Below, in pieces: positions 7,949 to 16,887 of a stretch of DNA of 64,000 bases (within the stretch, counting starts at the first letter, position 1; each line of letters begins with the position of its first letter). The stretch is from contig JAIBBX010000001.1 in NCBI GenBank assembly GCA_019694475.1, positions 192,001-256,000 on the forward strand, in the 5' to 3' direction. The stretch comes from Parachlamydiales bacterium. Its GTDB lineage: Bacteria; Chlamydiota; Chlamydiia; Chlamydiales; SM23-39. The notes under the pieces are model-generated. The model made no database searches. It saw nothing but the letters and a program-made list of their open reading frames with translations, and had not been told where the DNA came from. The translations under genes and the position numbers were made by a program.

Positions 7949-8403
7949 TCCTTTGAATCATAAACTGGACGGGCGCTAAATCCAATTTCACGGATCGCAA
8001 AAATCGCTTTTGCGATCGGATCCCACGGCGCCTTTCGATCAATATGCAATAACACCTCTGTTTTGGACTTATCTTCGGGCAATGCGCCTATTTGATATTG
8101 CCTCGCAAGCTCCTCTTGGATCGCTTGGACTGTTTCCATTGGATATTCCTGGAATTCAGTCATCCACTTATACCCGCCGTTCGAAGTAATGCTGAGATTG
8201 ATCTGCTGTACCTCTTTGGCCCGTAGAGATGCAGCTCCTTTTTCAGGCTTTAGTTCGACCAATTCTACCTCCGAGTCATAGAGAGCTGCTCGAGAAATGG
8301 CAAGCGTGGCAAATAGAGACAGCATCAAGAAGAGAAAATCGATCATCGGGGCAAAATTGAACGATTGAGAAGGTTTTAATTCATCGTGGGGGACTAGTTC
8401 CAT
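7945..8403 (-). CDS. ExbD/TolR family proton-channel subunit
   Basis: The 152-residue protein has one N-terminal membrane helix preceded by a short cytoplasmic tail; the helix carries the essential Asp (Asp22 in FAPMIDFLFLML) typical of ExbD/TolR/MotB. The rest is a periplasmic alpha/beta domain. With the adjacent MotA/TolQ/ExbB protein (4 bp upstream) it should form the proton-driven motor of a Tol-Pal or TonB-like system. No TolA, TonB, TolB or Pal gene is visible nearby, so Tol versus Exb cannot be decided here. Confidence 0.85.
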   Translation of the reverse strand: MELVPHDELKPSQSFNFAPMIDFLFLMLSLFATLAISRAALYDSEVELVELKPEKGAASLRAKEVQQINLSITSNGGYKWMTEFQEYPMETVQAIQEELARQYQIGALPEDKSKTEVLLHIDRKAPWDPIAKAIFAIREIGFSARPVYDSKD

Positions 8404-8407
8404 GAAC

Positions 8408-9028
8408 CTACCTCCTGATGAGCGAGCTTAAGTGAAGCGCCTCGGTTTCGACAAGGCTGAGGGTCCGGACTACCCGATATTTCAAAGTGGTATGGAAGAT
8501 CATAGACAAGATCGCCACAATCAGCCCCATCACAGTTGTGCCCACCGCAATCCCAAGGCCATCAAAGAGGGCGTTGATGCTCTCAATCGATCGATTGACA
8601 TCGTAAAAGGCATAGAACATACCAATGACCGTTCCAAGGAGCCCAAGCATCGGGGCGACAACCACGATGTCGTTCAGAAGGGATAATCTTTGCCAAAAGG
8701 CGGTCGCAGCCCGTTTTCCCTCAGACTTCATGGCGTCGATCATGATTTGAGGCCCTAATTGCCGGGTTGTAAGGCCGGTTTTCATGAGAGAAGAGAGGAT
8801 ATTTTCCTTCGCATCGCAAAGCTTATGGGCTTGATCGTATTGTTCCTGTTCTAAAAGGCGTTTTAGTTCCCGGCGAAAGCCCTCGGGCATGATGTCTTTG
8901 GCTCGGAAAGAGAGAAGGCTGTAGAGCCAAATGCCCATCGAAGCAACGGACATCATCGCCAAAAGACTGTAGATGATGGGAGAGGCGCTAAAAATGGATT
9001 TGAGATCGATCAGCTGAGAGGTAGCCAT
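8408..9028 (-). CDS. MotA/TolQ/ExbB family proton-channel protein
   Basis: A 206-residue inner-membrane protein with three helices (about 18-38, 115-140 and 152-180) and the family segment LLGTVIGMFYAFYDV followed by GIAVGTTVMGLIVAI. It forms the pentameric proton channel with ExbD/TolR encoded 4 bp downstream. Start ATG is preceded by AGGAG at good spacing. The gene is divergent from trmB across 47 bp. Length and layout fit TolQ or ExbB; partner genes that would separate them are absent. Confidence 0.88.
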   Translation of the reverse strand: MATSQLIDLKSIFSASPIIYSLLAMMSVASMGIWLYSLLSFRAKDIMPEGFRRELKRLLEQEQYDQAHKLCDAKENILSSLMKTGLTTRQLGPQIMIDAMKSEGKRAATAFWQRLSLLNDIVVVAPMLGLLGTVIGMFYAFYDVNRSIESINALFDGLGIAVGTTVMGLIVAILSMIFHTTLKYRVVRTLSLVETEALHLSSLIRR

Positions 9029-9075
9029 GGAATAAAACTCCTAAAAATGGTTCAATTCGACTATAATCAAGTGCC

Positions 9076-9717
9076 GTGAAAACGGCAAAAGATTTAATCA
9101 TTCCCTTCGCTTGGAAGGATCGGCATCCCATTCTGCTCGATCGATTTTTTTATGTGCCAGGCAAATATGAATATGTAAAAAAATCTTTTCCATTTTTTGA
9201 AAACAATCAGCCCGTTTTCATCGAATATTGCAGCGGAAACGGCCAATGGATAGGGGAAAGAGCAAAGCGAAATCCTCAATTTAATTGGATCGCCGTCGAG
9301 AAAAAATTTGATCGGGCGCGCACAATCTGGCTGAAAAGCCACAGGGAAAATCTCCCGAATCTTTTCGTAGCCTGCTCAGAAGGGCTTATTTTCACCCGCT
9401 ACTATGCCCCGAAAGCCGAAGAAATTTTTGTGAATTTCCCTGACCCATGGCCCAAATTGCGCCACGCAAAGCACAGAATCATCCGGCCTGAATTTTTGAG
9501 CGAGATTTATAATATTTTGAAACCTGGCGGCAAGGCAACCTGTGTAACAGATGACGCGAAATATGCAGAGCAAATGGCGAAAGTTTTTAATCAATCGCCC
9601 GACTGGAAGATGCTGTTCAATATGACCGATCTGCCTGACTATGGCCGTTCTTTTTTTAATGACCTGTGGATCAGCGCAGGCAGAACCATTCACTATTTAA
9701 GCTTTGAGCGACTATGA
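9076..9717 (+). CDS. trmB: tRNA (guanine-N7)-methyltransferase
   Basis: Makes m7G46 in the variable loop of tRNAs using SAM. The 213-residue protein has motif I region FIEYCSGNG (48-56), an acidic residue at 75 (VEKK) and the diagnostic catalytic stretch NFPDPWPKLRHAKHR (120-134). The start is GTG at 9076. The next gene overlaps by 4 bp (ATGA), implying translational coupling. A TATAAT-like sequence lies at 9062-9067, very close to the start, suggesting a short leader. Confidence 0.93.
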   Translation: MKTAKDLIIPFAWKDRHPILLDRFFYVPGKYEYVKKSFPFFENNQPVFIEYCSGNGQWIGERAKRNPQFNWIAVEKKFDRARTIWLKSHRENLPNLFVACSEGLIFTRYYAPKAEEIFVNFPDPWPKLRHAKHRIIRPEFLSEIYNILKPGGKATCVTDDAKYAEQMAKVFNQSPDWKMLFNMTDLPDYGRSFFNDLWISAGRTIHYLSFERL

Positions 9718-10520
9718 AACTTTTAGCAAGACCTCAAGACGATCTGCTTTGGAATATTGAAGGCACTCCTTCCTGTTTTGAATTTGATCTCGGCTTGAAC
9801 GACCCGTATTTTCCTCTGGAAGATGAACTCCATTTCAACGCGTTAGCGGCAGCCCTGACCCGTTTTAGCACCGAAGTTTGGCCTCGCTTTCCCGATGCAA
9901 AAGCAATTCTTTATCGCGGCAGCGCCAATTTTAGCGCTCATTTTCTTTGGTCCGAATCGCAAGAAGCCAATTTCAAATTGTGGAAGGAGGAAAGACCTCC
10001 AGGGAATGAAGCTCATCTAAAAAGACTTTTCTGCGCCGAAGCTTTTGTCACCTATTTCCAAATGCTCGCTCATAAATTGCCAGACGAAATGCCTATTACG
10101 CTGATCTTGGAAACCAAGGAGACCGGCACTCTTGCAGAAACTCTCCAGTTGCTCTCACCAGAGCGATTTGAGCATTTCCATGTTGAGAGTTTGCAATTCC
10201 AATCGAATATCGGCGTTTGCTTTCCACCTGATTCGGAATGCAGTAATGCAGTGCTCCAAGAACTCGATGCATTGATGAAAAGTTTACCCTCCTTTAAGCC
10301 AGTCTATGAAACGCATCTGACTGAACAATGGGATGGTCTCGATGAAATTTACGTTCTGAAAAATGCTCTTACAGAGAGAGGAAAACGGAAATTAAAAGGA
10401 TTTGAAGCTGCGGGCGGGAAGGTAAAATTCGGGGCAGAGGGATTTGAACCCCCGACCTACTGGTCCCAAACCAGTCGCGCTAGCCAAACTGCGCTATACC
10501 CCGATCGTTTAGAGCATTAA
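9714..10520 (+). CDS. Hypothetical protein whose 3' end reads through tRNA-Pro in antisense
   Basis: A 268-residue soluble protein translationally coupled to trmB (ATGA overlap). The first ~238 residues look like a normal protein with mixed charges; no domain recognised. The last ~30 residues (from about GAEGFEPPTYW) are the antisense translation of the tRNA-Pro gene, a sequence often seen in misannotated proteins. No stop occurs before the tRNA, so the frame genuinely runs to 10520. Either the ancestral stop was lost and the tail is tolerated, or translation ends this way in vivo. The likely functional part ends near residue 238. Confidence 0.65.
   Translation: MKLLARPQDDLLWNIEGTPSCFEFDLGLNDPYFPLEDELHFNALAAALTRFSTEVWPRFPDAKAILYRGSANFSAHFLWSESQEANFKLWKEERPPGNEAHLKRLFCAEAFVTYFQMLAHKLPDEMPITLILETKETGTLAETLQLLSPERFEHFHVESLQFQSNIGVCFPPDSECSNAVLQELDALMKSLPSFKPVYETHLTEQWDGLDEIYVLKNALTERGKRKLKGFEAAGGKVKFGAEGFEPPTYWSQTSRASQTALYPDRLEH
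10429..10503 (-). tRNA. tRNA-Pro (anticodon UGG)
   Basis: Minus-strand cloverleaf: acceptor CGGGGTA pairs with TGCCCCG, D-arm with AGTTTGGCTAGC, anticodon stem ACTGG/CCAGT enclosing TTTGGGA (anticodon TGG), T-arm GGGGGTTCAAATCCCTC. Discriminator A; CCA not encoded. It lies entirely inside the 3' end of the opposite-strand hypothetical gene. Confidence 0.95.
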
Positions 10521-10588
10521 GCTTACCAAACTCCGGTTTTACTTGTCATCCGAAAACTTTTTTGCCATTCTTATACCAGAGGTAAATC

Positions 10589-12136
10589 ATGTTCACAAAA
10601 CTCCCAGCGTACGCAACACTCCAATCTAAAGCAGCCAAACCAATCGATATGGCCAAAACCTTAACACCGGCACGGATCGAAAAAATGGCCGTCAAGGCTG
10701 TCGGTTTCAAACTTCTTTTTGGCACCGAACGGGTCGATGAAGGGATTTTAGCCTCCCTTTTTAGTTTGGCCCGCGAGGCGCATGCTTTGGAAAAAATGGC
10801 CGCCATGCAGAGGGGAGACGTGATCAATCAGATCGAAGGATTTGAGAGTGAAAACCGCTCCGTTCTCCATACCGCTATGCGGGATCAGTTTGACCACCAG
10901 CAGAAGTCAAAGCCCGCAAAGGAAGCCGCCGAGATGGCTGGGAAGGAATTAAAAAAGCTTGAGGGCTTTTTGAAGGGGATCGAGGGAAAATTTACCGATT
11001 TAGTACAGATCGGGATCGGCGGATCGGACCTAGGGCCAAGAGCGTTGGCGATTGCTCTGCAGCCTTTCCATAGACCGGGACACAGAGTCCACTTCATCTC
11101 CAATGTGGACCCCGATGATGCCAATGGGGTCCTAAATGGCCTCGATTTGAAAAAAACTCTAGTCGTAGTCGTTTCAAAGTCAGGAACGACTTTGGAGACC
11201 CTGACGAATGAAGCTTTTGTCCGCAGCCGAATGGAGAAAATGGGGATCGATCCAAAAAAGCATTTCATTGCTGTAACTGGGGAAAAAAGTCCTATGGACA
11301 ATCCCGACCGTTACTTAGCCTCATTCTATATGTGGGACTTTGTGGGCGGAAGGTATTCTGCCACTTCGATGGTCGGTGGGGTGATGCTTGGCTTTGCTCT
11401 TGGTTTTGAGGGGTTCCGGGAGATTTTGCGCGGCGCCCACGATATGGACCATCATGCATTGACCGCTGAGCCTGAGAAAAATCTACCGCTGCTTTCTGCA
11501 CTGCTCGGAATTTGGAATCGCAACTTTTTGAAATATCCAACTGTTGCGATCATTCCTTATTCGCAAGCCCTTTTACGCTTCCCTGCCCACTTGCAGCAGC
11601 TTGACATGGAATCGAATGGAAAGCGGATCGATAAACAGGGGAGAGGGGTCGATTTTTCTACAGGACCGATTATTTGGGGCGAACCCGGTACAAATGGCCA
11701 ACATTCTTTCTATCAGTTGATCCACCAAGGAACGGATATCATCCCGCTTGAATTCATCGGTTTTCATCACAGCCAATATGGGCACGATTTGAAGATTGAG
11801 GAAACAACATCGCAAGAAAAATTGTTATCCAATCTGTTTGCCCAGTCAATCGCTTTAGCTGTAGGACAGGCAAGCGATAATCCAAACAAGTTTTTTCCCG
11901 GCAATCGTCCCAATCGGATCCTTTTGGGAGAAAAGTTGACTCCGTATAGTTTGGGGGCGCTTCTTTCTTACTATGAGAATAAAGTGGCTTTCCAAGGATT
12001 TATCTGGGGTATCAACTCATTCGATCAAGAGGGAGTGCAGTTGGGCAAAAAACTCGCAACGAAGATGATCCACCTTTTTGCCGGGAAGAAGGAAGATTTT
12101 CCGCTTGGATCAGCTTACTTAAAGTTCTTGGATTGA
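10589..12136 (+). CDS. pgi: Glucose-6-phosphate isomerase
   Basis: Interconverts glucose-6-phosphate and fructose-6-phosphate (glycolysis, gluconeogenesis). The 515-residue protein carries IGIGGSDLGP (141-150), the phosphate loop VSKSGTTLETL (about 195-205) and GTNGQHSFYQLIHQG (about 369-383) with the catalytic Gln/His environment. Length is normal for the shorter bacterial form. AGAGG precedes the ATG. It is followed by a short hairpin element at 12155 that recurs at 60613. Environmental chlamydiae and Chlamydia both retain this gene. Confidence 0.95.
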   Translation: MFTKLPAYATLQSKAAKPIDMAKTLTPARIEKMAVKAVGFKLLFGTERVDEGILASLFSLAREAHALEKMAAMQRGDVINQIEGFESENRSVLHTAMRDQFDHQQKSKPAKEAAEMAGKELKKLEGFLKGIEGKFTDLVQIGIGGSDLGPRALAIALQPFHRPGHRVHFISNVDPDDANGVLNGLDLKKTLVVVVSKSGTTLETLTNEAFVRSRMEKMGIDPKKHFIAVTGEKSPMDNPDRYLASFYMWDFVGGRYSATSMVGGVMLGFALGFEGFREILRGAHDMDHHALTAEPEKNLPLLSALLGIWNRNFLKYPTVAIIPYSQALLRFPAHLQQLDMESNGKRIDKQGRGVDFSTGPIIWGEPGTNGQHSFYQLIHQGTDIIPLEFIGFHHSQYGHDLKIEETTSQEKLLSNLFAQSIALAVGQASDNPNKFFPGNRPNRILLGEKLTPYSLGALLSYYENKVAFQGFIWGINSFDQEGVQLGKKLATKMIHLFAGKKEDFPLGSAYLKFLD

Positions 12137-12154
12137 AGGGACAGATCAGTTTTA

Positions 12155-12187
12155 GAGACTGCAACGGAATTAGTTTCAGACTTGTCC
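12155..12187. repeat. Dispersed hairpin element, copy 1
   Basis: GAGACTGCAACGGAATTAGT followed by TTCAGACTTGTCC. The reverse complement of 60613-60642 is the same apart from one missing base and small differences in the right arm. Both copies sit just after a stop codon. Confidence 0.6.
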
Positions 12188-12208
12188 TGAATGTGGTAGA
12201 CTATCTGC

Positions 12209-13933
12209 ATGATTCAGGCAGATGATGTTTCACTCGTCTACGGCGGGCAGGTTGTTTTGGAGGATGCAGGCTTCAGCATCCAAAAGGGAGAGCGTTGTGG
12301 TCTGATCGGCCGCAACGGCTCCGGTAAATCAACCCTATTTCGCTTGATCGCAGGCGATGAGGTGCCCGACAAGGGGTCGATTGTAATGCCTAAAGGCTAT
12401 CGGCTAGGCATCTTACAGCAGCACATCCGGTTCACTAAGCCCACCGTCCTCGAAGAGGCAGCTCTCGGTCTCAGGGATCCCGACGAGCTCTATAGAGTCG
12501 AAAGTCTTTTGTTCGGACTCGGCTTCGACAAAGATTCTATTGAAGAGCCCCCCGAAAAATTCTCTGGCGGTTATCAACTCCGCATTCAGCTCGCAAAGGT
12601 GCTTGCCTCCGATCCTGATTGCCTCCTCCTCGACGAGCCGACCAACTACCTCGACATCCTCTCCATCCGTTTCCTCTCCAAGTTTCTCCAACAGTGGAAA
12701 GGAGAGATGATCCTCATTTCGCACGATCTCGAATTCTTGGACGAAGCAACGACCCACATGATGGCCATCCACCGGCATAAAATCGAGAAAATCAAAGGGA
12801 AAAGCGCAGATCTCTTCCATCTGATCGCCGAAAAGGAAGAGCGGCACGAAGTGACCCGGGTCAATCTCGAAAAGAAGAAGGCCCATTTGGAAGGGTTCAT
12901 CGAACGGTTTGGGGCCAAAGCGACGAAGGCCTCCCAAGCCCAATCCAAAAAAAAGCTCCTCGACAAGCTCCCCGATCTGGAAAAGTTAAAAAATCTCGCC
13001 CATCTCGATTTCAACTTTCACGAGGTTCCGTTCAATGGCAAAAAGATGATGGAGGCCTCTCATCTCCGTTTTGCCTACGATGCGCCTCTCATCCAAGATG
13101 TTTCCTTCTCTATTGAAAAAGGAGACCGTATTGCGATCATTGGAAAGAACGGCTATGGGAAATCGACTCTCCTCAGGCTCCTTTCGCAAGATCTCGCTCC
13201 CCAAGGCGGCACTCTCACCACATCTGTAACGACCCGTATCGGCTATTTTGGGCAAACCAACATCGACCGGCTTCGCCCCAAGCTACGCATCGAAGAGGAG
13301 ATCTCCGATGCAAATCACAAACTCAACTTCACGCAAGTCCGCTCCATCTGCGGCCTCATGATGTTTTCCGGCGACGCCGCAAAGAAAACTATTTCTGTCC
13401 TCTCCGGCGGAGAAAAGAGCCGCGTCCTCCTCGGCAAAATCATCGCTCAGCCCTGCAACCTCCTCCTTCTCGACGAGCCGACTCACCATCTCGATATCGA
13501 GTCGATCGAGGCGCTTATCGACGCCATTGAGGAATTTGAGGGAGCTGTCGTCATCGTGACTCACAGCGAGCGGATCCTGCGCCGGCTTCCTTTCAATAAG
13601 CTAATCGTCTGCCACAAAGAGAAGCAAGAGTTGTTCCCTGACTCCTACGATGAGTTTCTTGCTAAAGTGGGCTGGCAGGAAGAGGGGAAGAAAGCGCCCG
13701 ATAAGGCCAAACCAGCTTCGCCCCCGCCGAAAAAATCGAGCAATAAGTGGGCTGTCAAGAATTGCGAAGATCAAATCATGCAGCTCGAAGAGAGTATCTT
13801 GAAAAATAATCAAAAACTCGAAGAGGCCTCGCAGAAAGGGGACGGTCCCGAGATCAAGAAATTGCTTAGCCTCATCGAGCAGGAGCAAAAGCAGATCGAT
13901 GCGCTCTTCAAAAAGCTAGAAGAGCTTAGCTAA
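12209..13933 (+). CDS. ABC-F family ATPase
   Basis: A 574-residue soluble protein with two ABC domains and no membrane segment. First domain: Walker A GRNGSGKST (34-42), signature SGGYQLR (119-125), Walker B LLLDEPTNYLD (139-149). Second domain: GKNGYGKST (~313), LSGGEKSRVLLGK (~397), LLLDEPTHHLD (~421). A Lys/Glu-rich linker separates them and a C-terminal coiled coil (about 510-574) follows a Pro/Ser/Lys linker, as in Uup/YheS-type members. ABC-F proteins act on the ribosome. Third codon positions are visibly richer in C and G than in adjacent genes, which may indicate transfer or high expression. The exact subgroup is not resolved. Confidence 0.9.
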   Translation: MIQADDVSLVYGGQVVLEDAGFSIQKGERCGLIGRNGSGKSTLFRLIAGDEVPDKGSIVMPKGYRLGILQQHIRFTKPTVLEEAALGLRDPDELYRVESLLFGLGFDKDSIEEPPEKFSGGYQLRIQLAKVLASDPDCLLLDEPTNYLDILSIRFLSKFLQQWKGEMILISHDLEFLDEATTHMMAIHRHKIEKIKGKSADLFHLIAEKEERHEVTRVNLEKKKAHLEGFIERFGAKATKASQAQSKKKLLDKLPDLEKLKNLAHLDFNFHEVPFNGKKMMEASHLRFAYDAPLIQDVSFSIEKGDRIAIIGKNGYGKSTLLRLLSQDLAPQGGTLTTSVTTRIGYFGQTNIDRLRPKLRIEEEISDANHKLNFTQVRSICGLMMFSGDAAKKTISVLSGGEKSRVLLGKIIAQPCNLLLLDEPTHHLDIESIEALIDAIEEFEGAVVIVTHSERILRRLPFNKLIVCHKEKQELFPDSYDEFLAKVGWQEEGKKAPDKAKPASPPPKKSSNKWAVKNCEDQIMQLEESILKNNQKLEEASQKGDGPEIKKLLSLIEQEQKQIDALFKKLEELS

Positions 13934-13944
13934 GATTCGTTTCC

Positions 13945-14976
13945 TCAATCACGAGCCGTATACGCAGAATGTTGCCATATATGGATGTGATGTCCCTCAT
14001 TTTGGGGTTTAAGCGGCGTTGTGATAAATACTTGCCCCAATGCATGCAGCCTGCTTTGGATCAAATTTTGCCGCGTTTCATCGAGCGCGCCGCCAAGATC
14101 ATCAAAACACATAAGAGCTGGAGCGCCGACTCTTTTGGTTAACCTTTCCCATTCAGCCAGTTTTAAAGCGGCAATCGCCGTCTTTTTCTGTCCTTCGCTT
14201 GCAAAAAGACGTGCCTGTTTGCCTTCGATTAGAATCGAAAGATCATCTCGATGAGGTCCTGTCATTGTGAGACCAAGATCCATTTCTCTCGATCGATTTT
14301 TAAGAAGCTGCTGCAGATAGGTTTTGGGGTTGGCTGAAACTTGAAATTGCAGCTCTTGCTTTTCTTCGACAAGGTTCGGCAAAGCGAGCTCTTGGATCAT
14401 TTCTTGTCTTGCTTTGACGATATATTCAGCAGAACTTGCCATCTCTATTTCCCAGCACTCAATTCCATCTAGTTTTTTGCTCCGCAAAAGGCAGTTGCGC
14501 TGTTTCATAGCGCGCCAGTAGCGAGCCAAGTGATGAACGTAAAGCGGGTCGCTTTGAGCTAAGTGGAGATTTAGAAACCGGCGCCTTTCTGTAGGAGAGC
14601 CTGCGATTAGTTCGATGTCATAAGGCGTATAGAGAACGGAGGGAAGAATGCCGAGCAGGGGATGGAAGGTAGAATAAGTGTTCGCATCAAGAGTCAGTTT
14701 CTTGTTTTGCCCATCGAAGGTGATTTGCACCTTTTGCAAAACATGATCTCGAAAAATATGCGCTTCCAAATAGAAAAACGATTCTCCATAGCGGATGAGA
14801 TCGTTTAAAGTTTGCGTCCGAAAGGAACGGCCAGTGGCGATCAGATAGATCGCCTCTAGCAAATTCGTTTTCCCTTGCGCATTGTCGCCATAAATGATGT
14901 TCAGCGTTTCAGAAAACGAAAACTCAGCTTCCCTGTAGTTGCGAAAGTTTCTTAAATAAAGCGATTTAAGGTGCAC
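13945..14976 (-). CDS. recF: DNA replication and repair protein RecF
   Basis: The 343-residue SMC-like ATPase loads RecA at single-strand gaps. The N-terminus MHLKSLYLRNFRNY is diagnostic, Walker A is GDNAQGKTN (30-38), and the distal Walker B/signature region reads CFDDLGGALDE near residue 303. It overlaps the upstream dnaN by 11 bp. The order dnaN-recF on one strand with smpB upstream is the arrangement found in Chlamydia. The C-terminus converges on the ABC-F gene with an 11-bp gap and no obvious terminator. Confidence 0.93.
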   Translation of the reverse strand: MHLKSLYLRNFRNYREAEFSFSETLNIIYGDNAQGKTNLLEAIYLIATGRSFRTQTLNDLIRYGESFFYLEAHIFRDHVLQKVQITFDGQNKKLTLDANTYSTFHPLLGILPSVLYTPYDIELIAGSPTERRRFLNLHLAQSDPLYVHHLARYWRAMKQRNCLLRSKKLDGIECWEIEMASSAEYIVKARQEMIQELALPNLVEEKQELQFQVSANPKTYLQQLLKNRSREMDLGLTMTGPHRDDLSILIEGKQARLFASEGQKKTAIAALKLAEWERLTKRVGAPALMCFDDLGGALDETRQNLIQSRLHALGQVFITTPLKPQNEGHHIHIWQHSAYTARD

Positions 14977-16105
14977 TTGCTACAGCTTCTTTGCGTGGGG
15001 CCGGAGCATCATTCAGACGCATCGGCATGATCACAAACAGAGCCTCGGTCGAATCGGTGATTAGCCCAGGGTTGTGCGCATCATTCAGGCCGAAACGGAC
15101 CGTTTCATCTTTGCTATGGCGCAATATGTCGAGGAAGAAATAGGGGTTGAATGCGATTTCCAATTTGGAGCCTGCATAATCAACCGGCATGCTTACGCGC
15201 CCTTCCCCGATATCGTGGCTCATCGCAGAGAGGAAAAGCTGTCCTGTCTCAAAGCTGAAACGGACTGAGCTGCTTGTCTCTGATGTAAAGAGAGAAACCT
15301 GGCGCAAAAGAGACATCAGTTCTTCGCGGTGAACAGCGAAATTGTGGGCAAGTTTGCTGGGGATCACCCTTTCTACATCTGGATATTGGCCAGAGAGCAA
15401 TTTGGTAATGAGGGTCAGTTTGCCCGATTCGAGAGAAACTTTATCGTGGGCTACAGAGAAGTGTACTTCCTCGTCGCTGTCATCGAGCATTTTGATCATT
15501 TCTTCGACCGCTTTAAGAGGGATGACATAGGAGCCGACAATCGACGCATCGATAGCAACAGGCGCCTGTACTTTTGCAAGTCGTTTTCCGTCGGTCCCGA
15601 TGAATGTGGCTTTCTGGGAGGCAACGTTGAACTGGACCCCATTGAGCATATAGCGGCTGTCTTCGCGTGCGGCGGAGAAGGCGGTTTTGGCAAGCATTTC
15701 TTTCAGTTTTGCATTCGTGAGGGTGATTTCAGGAGAGCCTGTCAGGTCTGGAAGCGTTGGGAATTCGGCCTTATTCATTCCGTTGATTTTGAAAACAGAA
15801 GTGCCTGTCGTGATTTCGGCCACTTCGTTGGTCGCTGCGCTGATTTTTACCTGCGGAGAGGTGAGCTCGCGCACGAGTTGGAAAAATCTCCTTGCAGGCA
15901 AGGCAATCGCGCCTTCTTCGACCACTTTCGCTTCGACGTAAACTCTCATGCTGACAGTCAAATCGGTTGCGCTGACGATCAATTGATCGTCGATTGCCTC
16001 GATCAAGACATTGGCTAAGATGGGAATTGCCGGTTTTGCTGCTACAATGCTTTGAATTTTCCCAATTAGATTGACCAGATCGATTTTAGAAATGACCGCT
16101 TTCAT
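14966..16105 (-). CDS. dnaN: DNA polymerase III subunit beta (sliding clamp)
   Basis: The 379-residue protein aligns by eye with DnaN over its whole length: N-terminal MKAVISKIDLVNLIGKIQ, central YVIPLKAVEEMIKMLDD and C-terminal MPMRLNDAP (hydrophobic pocket). It forms the ring that tethers the replicase. AGGGG lies upstream of the ATG. It is translationally linked to recF (11-bp overlap). The usual dnaA neighbour is absent, as is normal for chlamydiae. Confidence 0.95.
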   Translation of the reverse strand: MKAVISKIDLVNLIGKIQSIVAAKPAIPILANVLIEAIDDQLIVSATDLTVSMRVYVEAKVVEEGAIALPARRFFQLVRELTSPQVKISAATNEVAEITTGTSVFKINGMNKAEFPTLPDLTGSPEITLTNAKLKEMLAKTAFSAAREDSRYMLNGVQFNVASQKATFIGTDGKRLAKVQAPVAIDASIVGSYVIPLKAVEEMIKMLDDSDEEVHFSVAHDKVSLESGKLTLITKLLSGQYPDVERVIPSKLAHNFAVHREELMSLLRQVSLFTSETSSSVRFSFETGQLFLSAMSHDIGEGRVSMPVDYAGSKLEIAFNPYFFLDILRHSKDETVRFGLNDAHNPGLITDSTEALFVIMPMRLNDAPAPRKEAVASAP

Positions 16106-16167
16106 TACAGATGACCCCTACGTTTTTAGAAACGAAAATAATGGATCGGCGACCCTTGTGTCAAGAC

Positions 16168-16680
16168 TCACTTATGGCAGGAGGTGAGGCCGCATTCAAG
16201 AAAGGTCGTTATCAGATTGCTGGCTGTGATGAGGCCAATGGCCCAAAAGGCGAGCTTTTCAGGAATACCCCACACTGGAGGAAAATCTTTATGCTTCGTA
16301 AAGCCATAAAGAATGAGCAATACGGCGCAGGCAAAAATAGAGCAGCTAAAGACGAAAAATGCCCACACATAGAGATCAAATCCAAACACCCCCTGTCCAA
16401 AGGCAGGAAACTCCGGGCAAAGGTGCATTGCGATCTGTCTGAGCGCAAAGAGACGGCCGATCAGGGCGCTCAAAATCGCAAGTCCATAATGCTGCACTTT
16501 GATGCCAAAACGGCAGTTCATTAGGAGAGCTGCGGCAACCCCAATCATCCCAAGACGCTGCAAAATGCAGAGAAAGCAAGGCTGTTGCGCTTTTGAATAT
16601 TGGTAGACATAGGATGCTAGAAGCACAAGAAATAGGACGAAGACGAAAAGAAGATTTAAAAACCTTTGCAATCTAACCAT
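16168..16680 (-). CDS. DsbB-like disulfide bond formation protein
   Basis: A 170-residue protein with four membrane helices and the redox pair CFLC (Cys35, Cys38) after the first helix, embedded in the DsbB/BdbC signature PCFLCILQR. The second periplasmic loop retains Cys88 (HLCPEFP); its usual partner Cys is not evident in the loop, the nearest being Cys113/Cys118 within a helix or the C-terminal Cys pair. It should reoxidise a DsbA-like thiol oxidase, relevant for the disulfide-linked chlamydial envelope. The small membrane protein gene ends exactly before its start. Confidence 0.82.
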   Translation of the reverse strand: MVRLQRFLNLLFVFVLFLVLLASYVYQYSKAQQPCFLCILQRLGMIGVAAALLMNCRFGIKVQHYGLAILSALIGRLFALRQIAMHLCPEFPAFGQGVFGFDLYVWAFFVFSCSIFACAVLLILYGFTKHKDFPPVWGIPEKLAFWAIGLITASNLITTFLECGLTSCHK

Positions 16681-16887
16681 TCACAACCTGATATTGAGCA
16701 ACTCTGTCGATTTCTGTAAAAAAAGAAGCATCGAGAGGGCAAAATTGATGATGAGCAGACCAAATGCGAGGTTGGGCTTTCCCCAAATCATAATGAAAAA
16801 ACAAATCAAATAGATGAGAAAGAGACCCGCCATCATAATATAATGCCTCCAAAGCCTCAAAGTATTGATTGGAAGTATATCAGTCAA
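16681..16887 (-). CDS. Small two-helix membrane protein, 68 aa
   Basis: Residues 16-35 and 40-57 are hydrophobic and predict two membrane helices with a short loop (WGKPN). It overlaps smpB by 8 bp upstream and abuts the dsbB-like gene, so all three appear cotranscribed. No family recognised; the tight spacing supports it as a real gene. Confidence 0.6.
   Translation of the reverse strand: MTDILPINTLRLWRHYIMMAGLFLIYLICFFIMIWGKPNLAFGLLIINFALSMLLFLQKSTELLNIRL

Noticed and set aside
15329..16018. Long plus-strand frame of 229 codons opposite dnaN
   Set aside because: Antisense shadow of a strongly conserved gene; Cys/Phe/Arg-rich composition without a ribosome site.
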